DNA from: Entamoeba histolytica HM-1:IMSS
Taxonomy: Eukaryota > Evosea > Mastigamoebida > Endamoebidae
Reading direction: 5' to 3'
Length of the DNA stretch: 16,131 nt
NCBI RefSeq assembly: GCF_000208925.1
Contig: NW_001915187.1
Span: 1-16,131, forward strand
Part shown: in pieces, positions 1-6,798 of the stretch
Numbering within the stretch: position 1 is the first letter of the stretch
How the letters are laid out: each line of letters opens with the position of its first letter
The notes under the pieces: model-generated
What the model saw: only the letters and a program-made list of their open reading frames with translations
The model's database searches: none
Told to the model about the DNA's origin: nothing
Translations under genes and position numbers: made by a program

Positions 1-1386
1 AGAAATTGCAATATAAATATAATATTTATGAATAAAATGAACATGTAAGATATAAATTATGAAAATTCAAGAGAATAGAATGATGAAAGTAATGATAATT
101 AGTATTTGTAATAAGAATAAGAAGATTAATTAATAAAGAAATAAGAAGATTAATAGAAGTGTTTTGAATCAAAATACCATATGAAATAATTGAGACGGAT
201 ATTGTTAACAAAAATATGAAAGAATTAATGAAATAATGTTATAATCATTTTGATGAATATAAGAATCTATATAGAATAGAAGAAATAATCTATTTGATAT
301 TAAAATAATAGATGTAATAGCAGTTAAATATCATATAGAAGATGTTTGTTTTGAAACATAATAATTAATATATTTTATTGATAATAAATAAAAGTTTTAT
401 TTCATTTTTAATTTTATTATTAATATTTATATAAAACAATTTTAAATTAATAATTAATTCTGATAGATGAATAATAAACTAAATATGTTTAGTATAAACT
501 AATATATGAATCGAATAAAATATTATAAATAATATTAATATTTCTATAGAATAATTGAATAAATAATTTATATGAAAAATAAGAAATAAATAAGAAGAGT
601 TATAAATTAAAATATTTATTTAAAAAATAAACATAGAATTTATTTTATAAAAAGAATTAAATATTAATATTTATTAAAATATTTATTTTATTTGTTAATA
701 TAAAATAATGAATGAAAAGAATATTTAAATATATTTTTATTTTATTTGTAAATTGTTACATTATTATATTATTTACATAGATAAAATATTAAATATTATT
801 AATTCATTAAATTATTTATAAAATTATAAAGAATTAATAAAATTATATTTATTTATGATTACTATTATTATTATTATTATTATTTATTGAATAAATTATT
901 TTTGATTTTCTTCTTTTGAAATATATAATTTATTTTATTTATTCAATTTATTTAATATTATGAAATTTATTCTATTTGTTTATTTATTTACTTCTTTATA
1001 ATATCTATTTATTTGATTAAATTTATCATGTTTCTTTTTGCTTTTTTAATATATTTTAATTTATGAAATATTTATTTTCTTATTTTTATTTATTTCTTTT
1101 TTATAATTATTTTGTATGGTACAATTTATTATTAGTGTGTTAATTTGTATATTGTATATTATTATTTCTTCATTCATTTGGTTATTTATCATTTATTTAT
1201 ATTTTGTTTTATACCATATTCTGTTTGTAGAAAATATAATTCTTTAATTCTTTGACTATTTCATATCTAATCATTTATTCACGTTTCTCGTGTTTATAAC
1301 TTATTATTCTCTCTAATATTTAAAATCACATTATTTTTATTATAATTTATTATAATTATTTATTTTTAATCAATCTAAAAGAATGA

Positions 1387-1404
1387 AATTAGTATATACT
1401 AATT
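1387..1404. repeat. 18-bp palindrome in ITR-L
   Basis: The perfect palindrome AATTAGTATATACTAATT is flanked by near-symmetric AATGA and TCATT, giving a longer imperfect stem. A related TTAGTATAAACTAA lies at about 489-502, beside an ACTAAA/TTTAGT inverted pair at 477-492. It may be a protein-binding or hairpin site. Chance palindromes are common in AT-rich DNA, so its function is uncertain. Confidence 0.6.
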
Positions 1405-1714
1405 CATTTGTGTAAATATTAGAATGGAGATTATATTTTGATTCATAACAACATAAGAATGTATAGATTTTTCATTTGAAATAAAGATAATAAATGAAAA
1501 GAAATAGAAAATGGAAATAAAAATAAAAAGAATGAATAATAAATAAAAAAGAAGAAATAGAATATGATTAAAAGAATAATAGAAGAATAATATAAATAAT
1601 AAGAAAATAGAAGAAAATAAGACATAATGATAATAAACAAGAATTAGATATAATAAAAGAAATTAAACGATATAAAGAAGAATATAAATAACAGAAATAT
1701 GTCAGAAGAAGAAA

Positions 1715-1768
1715 AAATATTAATAATTTGTGATTTTCTCCGGAGAAAATCACAAATTATTAATATTT
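1715..1768. repeat. 54-bp perfect palindrome in ITR-L, candidate origin or cruciform
   Basis: Two 27-nt arms are perfect reverse complements with no loop. The centre lies between 1741 and 1742 in the core TTCTCCGGAGAA, the only GC-rich spot in a long AT-only stretch. Such a uniform perfect palindrome can extrude as a cruciform and is a plausible Rep recognition or resolution site. It does not show the standard CRESS nonanucleotide in a loop, so the origin role is inferred. Confidence 0.85.
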
Positions 1769-1792
1769 CAAAATGAAATGATTATGAATGTT

Positions 1793-1905
1793 CTAAAAAT
1801 AGAATGATGACGTGTAAATACGTAATAATTATTTATAGAAATAGATTTGACGTGGTAACAACTCAAATGTATTTATAGAAATAGAATTTACTCATCAACA
1901 CGTAA
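1793..1905. promoter_or_regulatory. ACGT/TATAGAAATAGA repeat array in ITR-L
   Basis: A 15-nt direct repeat, ATTTATAGAAATAGA, occurs at 1831-1845 and 1871-1885, 40 bp apart. ACGT cores are interspersed: TGATGACGTG (1805), TACGTA (1819), GACGTGG (1849) and CACGTAATC (1899). Repeats beside a strong palindrome resemble the iterons bound by rolling-circle Rep proteins, and TGACGT is also a bZIP (CRE-like) site. Either reading is inference. Confidence 0.55.
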
Positions 1906-1967
1906 TCAAATATAAATAGAATTATGGAATAGATAACACAAAAATCTAAAAAATTAAAGATAGAAAT

Positions 1968-1987
1968 GTCAGCTGACAACGCTGACC
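1968..1987. promoter_or_regulatory. GTCAGC inverted motif cluster
   Basis: A GTCAGCTGAC palindrome is followed after three bases by GCTGACC, giving three GTCAGC half-sites in 20 bp. The right ITR has the same cluster at 14203-14221 with a slightly different spacer. A further GGTCAGCGA lies at 13904-13912 in the unique region. This is possibly a binding site of a viral or host factor near the ITR promoter. Confidence 0.4.
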
Positions 1988-2046
1988 AAATTTATAGTAA
2001 AATTATAATAAAAATATTATAAAATATAATAAAAATATATAGTCAG

Positions 2047-2087
2047 TATAAATATATATATATATATTTTGAACCTCAAAAGTCAGT
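2047..2087 (+). promoter_or_regulatory. Inward TATA/TCAGT promoter at ITR-L edge
   Basis: TATAAA and a (TA)n run at 2047-2068 are followed by TCAGT at 2083-2087, whose A lies about 31 bp from the centre of the run. This matches the arthropod TATA plus initiator layout. It points rightward into 2088-4049, where only leftward genes lie, so a transcript would be antisense to the spike genes or non-coding. The final T of TCAGT is just outside the shared repeat; the right ITR reads TCAGA there. Confidence 0.4.
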
Positions 2088-2159
2088 GTTGAATTATTTA
2101 TGAAACACTCTCTGACTAAAGTGTGTTGAATAACACAATTTATTGATTTCTTTTGCTCG

Positions 2160-2253
2160 ATTTAATGTTATCAGTTATCAGGAAATCGTTACATGCACTT
2201 CCCTTTGGTTGTTATTTCACTCTTATTTTCCTGTACAACTGACAACATTAAAT
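2160..2253. repeat. Imperfect inverted repeat between ITR-L and the first gene
   Basis: The left arm, about 2160-2185 (TTTAATGTTATCAGTT then CAGGAAA), pairs with the right arm, about 2227-2253 (TTTCCTG then AACTGACAACATTAAA), with few mismatches and a loop of about 41 nt. It lies just downstream of the leftward spike gene, whose stop is at 2269. Possible roles are a 3' processing structure or a replication hairpin. A smaller perfect stem, TGTGTT-GAAT-AACACA, lies at 2122-2137, and a leftward AATAAA polyadenylation signal overlaps 2139-2144. No gene is seen in 2087-2268. Confidence 0.55.
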
Positions 2254-2268
2254 TATTCACAAAAGAAT

Positions 2269-3333
2269 TTAATTACCTAGTGCTTTCCAGCGGTTCGAGA
2301 AAAGTGAAGTTGGCAAATATGAATATGATGGTGTATCTTTTCTGAATGCTATTTTCATTGAATCTTCTTGTTGTGCCATTTCATCATCAGAGTTCGATGC
2401 TATAAAGAATATACTGCCCCAATTTATTGCATTGGCGAAGAGTATTGGAACGAGTAATGCCTTTTCCCCCGCAGCTAAGAAGATTTCTCCTTCATATATG
2501 AATCGGGGTTCTAATTTCCCATTATTTGCGAATTTTAACGAAAGGCAGCTTTTAGAACTTAGTAGAGTTATATAAAACGGTCTAAGCGCGTGACTAGATT
2601 TTACGAGTGTCGTTTCTTCGGAGTAAGGAATGTTGAGTTCCGACCATGTAACCTGTTCTGTGTTTGTAGGAAGGTTTATTATGTTGGTAGGATAGTTAAT
2701 TGGAAAGGCTTCGGTTCCACTCGAATAATATAGCTTATTGAATGTATGTTTTTCTTCTGGGATGTTCGTGGTTATGGTAATTTTTGAAAAACCATAGTAG
2801 TTTGAATCCGGAGTGTAAGTTGCTGTTGCGTTTTCCTGTATTGTTATGTCTTTTGCTTGTAGAGCAGGTTGTACGTTTATTGATGCATTGACGGCATTTA
2901 AACCGTAATGATTTTCGTCTGGTTTAAGAAGGTAATTTCCGTTATTCGTAAATGTGTGTGCTAGTGTTTGAAGAGGAGGGTTGACATCCGTTGTTATCGA
3001 AACTTGACCGAAGGTATGATTCGGTTCTGGTAAGAAGGTTTGTTGGCCGTTCTGGTTTATCAATTTTACTAACATATCTTCTGTTTTAGGAGGTACATCG
3101 ACTTTGAGGTTTACTTCTTTTATTCCGTCGTAATCAGTTGGTGTTTGAATTGTATAATTTCCATTCTGTGTTATGTAAGAAGATAGAGTTATAGTATTTA
3201 TTGGTTGTTTTGTTTCCAAATCTGGTATATTTGTTAGAATAATTTTTTCTTTTTCGGAAATTATTTCAAGTGAATCCTGGTTCGATTTATTGCATGTTTT
3301 TATGAGGTTTGTTAGGTTTATCTCTGTTTCCAT
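2269..3333 (-). CDS. Spike/fibre-like protein with four beta-repeats, 354 aa
   Basis: I do not recognise a named family. Residues 1-45 form a domain shared with the next gene (METEINLTNLIKTC versus MNTEVSIKDLINTC). Residues 53-81, 90-118, 127-154 and 163-191 are four degenerate repeats of about 30 residues with the pattern NGNYxxxPxxxYxGxxxVxxxVxVxP. This pattern is common in phage tail-fibre-like and surface proteins. Residues 215-354 form a C-terminal domain containing TWSELNIP and ending in LFSNRWKAL, both echoed in the paralogue. There is no signal peptide or membrane helix. A role as a virion spike or host-attachment protein is inferred from the repeats and from its place beside the capsid genes. 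It starts at an ATG 49 nt after the upstream gene's stop; TTTTAATTGA lies 37 nt before the ATG. Confidence 0.85.
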   Translation of the reverse strand: METEINLTNLIKTCNKSNQDSLEIISEKEKIILTNIPDLETKQPINTITLSSYITQNGNYTIQTPTDYDGIKEVNLKVDVPPKTEDMLVKLINQNGQQTFLPEPNHTFGQVSITTDVNPPLQTLAHTFTNNGNYLLKPDENHYGLNAVNASINVQPALQAKDITIQENATATYTPDSNYYGFSKITITTNIPEEKHTFNKLYYSSGTEAFPINYPTNIINLPTNTEQVTWSELNIPYSEETTLVKSSHALRPFYITLLSSKSCLSLKFANNGKLEPRFIYEGEIFLAAGEKALLVPILFANAINWGSIFFIASNSDDEMAQQEDSMKIAFRKDTPSYSYLPTSLFSNRWKALGN

Positions 3334-3382
3334 TGGTTATAATGTTTATTGAGATGAATTGAATAACTAGTCAATTAAAAGT

Positions 3383-4009
3383 TTAAACTTCCTTGTTGAA
3401 GTATTTATTCCAAATCTCATCAAAAAGACCGGGAGAAACTGCTGATATTCCTCCATTAATTTCCAAGTCTATTTCAATGAATTGTTGGTTTGAGTTTTGT
3501 TCTCTTCCCCCACTTTCTAATGTTAATGTTAGACGTTTAGTTGAATCATTATAATTTAATCTATAAGGAAATATTATTATGTTTTTTTGAGGTGTGATAT
3601 TGAACCATTGATTTTCGTATGCACCGAAATGGATTGTGTGTGTTTTCAAGTCGAAGCTCATTACTACATAGAGTATTCCACTTCCTTCTGTAATCATTAT
3701 TTCATGTTCATCGTCATCTTCCATTGTTAGAAATGTCACAGTTGAAGTTGGAATGTTTAGAGATTGCCATGTTTGAGTGTTACCCTTTTCAGATGTTATG
3801 ATTATATGATTAGTTGGTTGTTCATTTATTTGTATTTGTTTTTCGTCATTGTCTGGATTAATTCCTGTCAGTTTTATTCTGTTTATTACAAGTAAGCTTG
3901 GTATATCTTTTAGAGTTATTGTTTCTTTTTCCAATACAATGTCGTATTGATTCATTTGGAGGATATTACAGGTGTTTATTAGGTCTTTTATACTCACTTC
4001 TGTGTTCAT
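3383..4009 (-). CDS. Short spike-like paralogue without repeats, 208 aa
   Basis: This is a paralogue of the 354-aa neighbour that lacks the repeat section. The N-terminal 45 residues align (xxTExxxxxLIxTCN, then an acidic/hydrophobic stretch ending in IPxL). The motif TWQSLNIP (80-87) matches TWSELNIP, and the C-terminal SPGLFDEIWNKYF matches LPTSLFSNRWKAL. The predicted character is beta-rich, soluble, without signal peptide or membrane segment. The pair may share a capsid-anchoring N-terminus and a common distal fold, with the longer one carrying an inserted stalk (inference). It is divergent from capsid-like gene 1, with only 40 bp between the two start codons. Confidence 0.85.
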   Translation of the reverse strand: MNTEVSIKDLINTCNILQMNQYDIVLEKETITLKDIPSLLVINRIKLTGINPDNDEKQIQINEQPTNHIIITSEKGNTQTWQSLNIPTSTVTFLTMEDDDEHEIMITEGSGILYVVMSFDLKTHTIHFGAYENQWFNITPQKNIIIFPYRLNYNDSTKRLTLTLESGGREQNSNQQFIEIDLEINGGISAVSPGLFDEIWNKYFNKEV

Positions 4010-4049
4010 TGATATTCTCAGTTTCTCTGGGATCTTGTAATATCAGTTT
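3989..4049 (+). promoter_or_regulatory. Divergent spike/capsid promoter
   Basis: The two start codons (leftward 4009, rightward 4050) are separated by 40 bp. For the rightward gene, TATA at 3989 lies 31 bp before the A of TCAGTTT (4018-4024), a textbook arthropod core promoter giving a leader of about 30 nt; its TATA lies inside the spike gene. Inverted TGATATT (4010-4016) and AATATCA (4039-4045) sit next to the two ATGs. A second TCAGT lies at 4043-4047. Confidence 0.55.
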
Positions 4050-5537
4050 ATGTCTTTTTCATCTAATTCAACATTTAAACATAAGAAATATGGACCAGCT
4101 AAAGTTAATGTCGATATTGCAAAACGTAATCAGAGACAAGAGCTTACTGTTACTATTCCGGTGTCAACTGAATGGAGAGGTGCAATGAGACATATCGGGG
4201 GAAGAGATTACAGTGATGTCCACACCATTTCGAGTTTATCCATGCTTGCTGGTTCCAGGCAATTTATAGAAATGTGTGATTGTTTTGATCAATTTAAAAT
4301 TATGGATGTTCATATTTGTGGCGATGTTAGTAAAGGAGTATCCACATTAATGAATTTTAGAGTGTGTTTTATAAAGAGTATTTCACTTCAGGTGAGTATT
4401 GATAATGGTTCAAATTGGACAGATATCGATGCTGCTGAATTATTAGTTGATGCGAATCATGTGTATTTTGAAGAAGGTCAGGCTGGCGAATTTATTGAAT
4501 ATTATAATGGGAATTTTTATATCGGAAAACCGGAACATGGTGCTGGTTATCCGATAATTGCCACGCAAGTTCTCAGTTTTCCAACTGTTTATGGTTTAGC
4601 TAGTCGTCGTACTGTTCCTCCCGGATTTTTTACTCCAAGTCCTACAGGAGTTTCATATGTTGAGCCTAGTTTTGATGTTCTTTCTTCTTATTCTTCTTTT
4701 ATATATCAAAGTAAATTACCTGGTGCCAGTTTACATCTATCACTTGATGTTGCTGGAGTATCTTCGAGTGAAAAAATGATGACAACCCCCACTATGATGG
4801 CGGGAAAGTTATATAAATTTATTCCAGAGAATCAAAATGGACGTTTTTATCCTTTTATTATGTATGGTGCCAAAGCCACTCTTCCCACTGGTGCTGGTGA
4901 TATTACTGATGCTCTTTCTTTTATTGATGATGGTGGTATTTCTTGGACTGGTAATGTGGGAATACCTCAAGAAGAAGAGGAAATTATTTTGGATAATGCC
5001 AATGTTGATTTACAGGATGTTATTCGTGATAATGTGAAAATAAAAGTTCGTGTTGGTCGTGGTATTGTAGTTGGAGGATTTCAGGGATCGGATGCCGCGG
5101 ATGTTGAAGCTGCATATAAACAAGAACTTGCTAATCATACCACCGTTGAGACTGATGGTTCGTATATTATGAAAATTATGGGGTATATTACAGTGAGATT
5201 TAAGCAATTGCGTTCATCTCCTCTTGAGATTGTCGAAGCATATAATTTTGTTCGTTGTCAGTCATCTTGGAGAAATCCAACGACTGGCGAGGTTGCATCT
5301 CATGACAGTGTAATTTCGTTAAATGGTTTAGGACAATTTGTTCAAGATGGTGTTAGCGGGTTTGTTATTGAACGTGGTGATGGAGAGTCATGGACGGATG
5401 CATTGAAACGATATGGCTTTGAAAACATTCCAGTTGATACTTTCTTGACTCTTGGTTCTCTTGCTGAAGGAACGGGTATTACTTCTTATGCATGTAATAT
5501 GGTTAAAAAGGGAGTTAAGAATGAATTGGTCCATTAG
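4050..5537 (+). CDS. Capsid-like protein 1 (putative jelly-roll), 495 aa
   Basis: This is a probable structural shell protein. It is beta-strand-rich with a basic N-terminus (FKHKKYGPAKVNVDIAKRNQRQ). It has the CRESS-capsid-like motif FIEMCDCFDQFKIMDV (72-87), which corresponds to FHNYMGMYDQFKLNAV in capsid-like 2. Near residues 372-388 is a strand pattern, IMKIMGYITVRFKQLR, like the last jelly-roll strand of CRESS capsids. Residues 253-280 (KLYKFIPENQNGRFYPFIMYG) also fit a shell protein. About 100 residues follow the presumed jelly roll, ending with NELVH and a stop. A different frame is open directly across and beyond this stop, so the true C-terminus may be longer. The family assignment rests on motif patterns, not on a search. 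The start is the first ATG after the TATA/TCAGT promoter. Confidence 0.75.
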   Translation: MSFSSNSTFKHKKYGPAKVNVDIAKRNQRQELTVTIPVSTEWRGAMRHIGGRDYSDVHTISSLSMLAGSRQFIEMCDCFDQFKIMDVHICGDVSKGVSTLMNFRVCFIKSISLQVSIDNGSNWTDIDAAELLVDANHVYFEEGQAGEFIEYYNGNFYIGKPEHGAGYPIIATQVLSFPTVYGLASRRTVPPGFFTPSPTGVSYVEPSFDVLSSYSSFIYQSKLPGASLHLSLDVAGVSSSEKMMTTPTMMAGKLYKFIPENQNGRFYPFIMYGAKATLPTGAGDITDALSFIDDGGISWTGNVGIPQEEEEIILDNANVDLQDVIRDNVKIKVRVGRGIVVGGFQGSDAADVEAAYKQELANHTTVETDGSYIMKIMGYITVRFKQLRSSPLEIVEAYNFVRCQSSWRNPTTGEVASHDSVISLNGLGQFVQDGVSGFVIERGDGESWTDALKRYGFENIPVDTFLTLGSLAEGTGITSYACNMVKKGVKNELVH

Positions 5538-5782
5538 TTGAAAGTGCCATTTCTGATGCTGTACCTGGTTATAATACTGCTAAGGTGTTGGTAGGATACG
5601 CTTATACTGGTATTTCTGAAGGTATGGAGTTTATTGATAATAATACGTATTTGAGTGCTGGTCGAGATGCTTTGGAATCTGTCTTAATTGGTGGGTTGAG
5701 GAAAGTTGCAGGTGATAAAGTTGTTGATTTTTGTGGTAATGTTACTTCATTACTATCAAAGACTATATCACTCTTTAATTAG
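5525..5782 (+). CDS. Open -1-frame tail after capsid-like 1
   Basis: Directly over the stop of capsid-like 1, the -1 frame is open from 5525 to the TAA at 5782 (about 85 codons). It reads like real protein, with Gly/Ala-rich amphipathic stretches (VPGYNTAKVLVGYAYTG, then ESVLIGGLRKVAGDKVV). There is no ATG near its beginning; the first in-frame ATG is at 5624, giving only 52 aa, and GTG lies at 5585. The distance 4050-5782 is one base short of a multiple of three. I see no canonical slippery heptamer in the overlap. Options are a C-terminal extension of capsid-like 1 hidden by a one-base error or real mutation, translational frameshifting, or a small separate gene. Confidence 0.45.
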   Translation: MGPLVESAISDAVPGYNTAKVLVGYAYTGISEGMEFIDNNTYLSAGRDALESVLIGGLRKVAGDKVVDFCGNVTSLLSKTISLFN

Positions 5783-5815
5783 AACTTTTAATTGAATCTT
5801 GTTTTCAATCATTTG
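5783..5815 (+). promoter_or_regulatory. TTTAATTGAA element before capsid-like 2
   Basis: In this 33-bp gap, TTTAATTGAA (5787-5796) lies 19 nt before the ATG, which is preceded by CATTTG. The next gap (6770-6798) has GATTATTGAA 17 nt before ATTTGATG. The same TTTAATTGAA precedes the ATG at 12282 by 21 nt. This may be a shared short promoter or leader element; similar AATTGA motifs occur upstream of genes in some large cytoplasmic DNA viruses. Chance is not excluded in AT-rich DNA. Confidence 0.35.
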
Positions 5816-6769
5816 ATGCAACGACGTGTTAGTAGACGTAATTATCCAAGAAGAGGTTATAAAAAACGTACAACTTTGAAACGACAAGCATTTGGTAATT
5901 TTGCAAGTGCTATGCAGCAACGAGATAGTACTAATGTAGTTATTAGTATGCAAGAGGATGTTTCTATTAATGTTCCAGTTGGTGCAAATGAAGGTACAAT
6001 GTTGAGGAATGTCACTGCTTTGATGACTTCTACACAATATTTTCATAATTATATGGGAATGTATGATCAATTCAAGTTAAATGCTGTCAGAGCATCCATG
6101 GAAATGACATTCATTGGAAATCAGTTGTTAAATAGTGCAACATTCCCTTCTATATGTACAGCATGGGATCGTAATGGTGTTAGAATTAATACTGCTGTTA
6201 TTAATAATACGAGATATTTCCAATTACCTGCTTATTCTTCTGTTTCTTCTTATTCTAGTGCAAATGAAAAGACATTGTATTATGGTAGTAGATGGGGAGT
6301 AGTGAGACAATTAGATGCAGCATCTATGATGGAAAAGTCTATGTATTTACCAACAACTAATACTAGAGATGTACTTAGTATGGATAACATGTATAGTGCA
6401 TGGAATCCTCAATTACTTATCGCTATAAAAACTCCTCAAGCTGTTAATGTTGCCAATGCTTGTACTCTTACTATTCATTGGCAATTTGATGTTACATTGA
6501 GAGGTTTGAGAAAAGTACTCGTTACTGATGAAAATTCATTTAAACCTTATGCTGGGTTTATTGGTTATGCTCGCAATAATAATGGACTTGTTGTACCTAG
6601 TAATATTCCTAATGCTCAACCTCCGTATATTTTAGTTGGAGCTATTGCTAATGGATTTGCTCCATCAATTAATCCTGAGACTGTTTATGATAATGCCAAT
6701 GATGCATATTCTAACGGTGGGTTGGTAATACCAAATGATGGATTGCCAGAACATAATGTTAATCTCTAA
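5816..6769 (+). CDS. Capsid-like protein 2 (CRESS-type), 317 aa
   Basis: This is a probable coat protein. The N-terminus is an Arg/Lys-rich arm (MQRRVSRRNYPRRGYKKR, then LKRQ), as in circovirus-type capsids, where it binds the ssDNA genome and serves as a nuclear localisation signal. A beta-rich body follows: MGMYDQFKLNAVRASMEMTFI (80-100) is the typical strand C/D pattern, and WNPQLLIAIKT (196-206) with LTIHWQFDVTLRG (218-230) resembles the final strands of the jelly roll. The C-terminal 80 residues are Asn/Pro-rich and probably loop-like. The frame is open eight codons further upstream from a TTG, but ATG 5816 directly precedes the basic arm and is preferred. It is 33 nt after the preceding frame and 29 nt before the next gene. 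Confidence 0.85.
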   Translation: MQRRVSRRNYPRRGYKKRTTLKRQAFGNFASAMQQRDSTNVVISMQEDVSINVPVGANEGTMLRNVTALMTSTQYFHNYMGMYDQFKLNAVRASMEMTFIGNQLLNSATFPSICTAWDRNGVRINTAVINNTRYFQLPAYSSVSSYSSANEKTLYYGSRWGVVRQLDAASMMEKSMYLPTTNTRDVLSMDNMYSAWNPQLLIAIKTPQAVNVANACTLTIHWQFDVTLRGLRKVLVTDENSFKPYAGFIGYARNNNGLVVPSNIPNAQPPYILVGAIANGFAPSINPETVYDNANDAYSNGGLVIPNDGLPEHNVNL

Positions 6770-6798
6770 TTGATTATTGAACTTTATTTGGTTATTTG

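Larger units (their letters stand above)
1..2086. repeat. Left inverted terminal repeat (ITR-L)
   Basis: Bases 61-2086 are the reverse complement of 16131-14104, nearly base for base; bases 1-60 have no partner only because the window stops first on the right. I saw three differences: an extra C in the right copy near 16014, a patch of about 20 bp at 1888-1900, and AAC versus TC near 1978. The repeat is extremely AT-rich and low-complexity. It holds no credible gene: its long open frames run through hydrophobic-looking homopolymer sequence, most with non-ATG starts. The + strand is pyrimidine-rich from about 880 to 1380 and purine-rich from about 1440 to 1720. Landmarks are an 18-bp palindrome, a 54-bp palindrome, an ACGT repeat array and an inward-facing TATA/TCAGT promoter at the inner edge. 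Long ITRs are typical of linear viral genomes that replicate through terminal hairpins or protein priming; which applies here cannot be read from sequence. Confidence 0.95.

Noticed and set aside
864..890. TTA microsatellite in the ITR as a CRISPR-like or satellite array
   Set aside because: It is a simple trinucleotide run in AT-rich DNA, without spacers or a longer repeat unit.
1443..1753. Open frames of 61-65 aa in ITR-L (and their mirrors at 14438-14748)
   Set aside because: They are hydrophobic, low-complexity translations of T/C-rich sequence running through the palindrome; one starts at a non-ATG codon. They are duplicated only because the ITR is duplicated.
3898..4188. Rightward 96-aa frame overlapping the spike/capsid divergence
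   Set aside because: It lies antisense to the spike gene and in another frame over the capsid gene. The shared spike N-terminus and the capsid motifs support the other readings.
5556..5594. 12-codon ATG frame after a TTGAA-like element following capsid-like 1
   Set aside because: It is too short and in a frame unlike the protein-like -1 frame; the motif match is weak.
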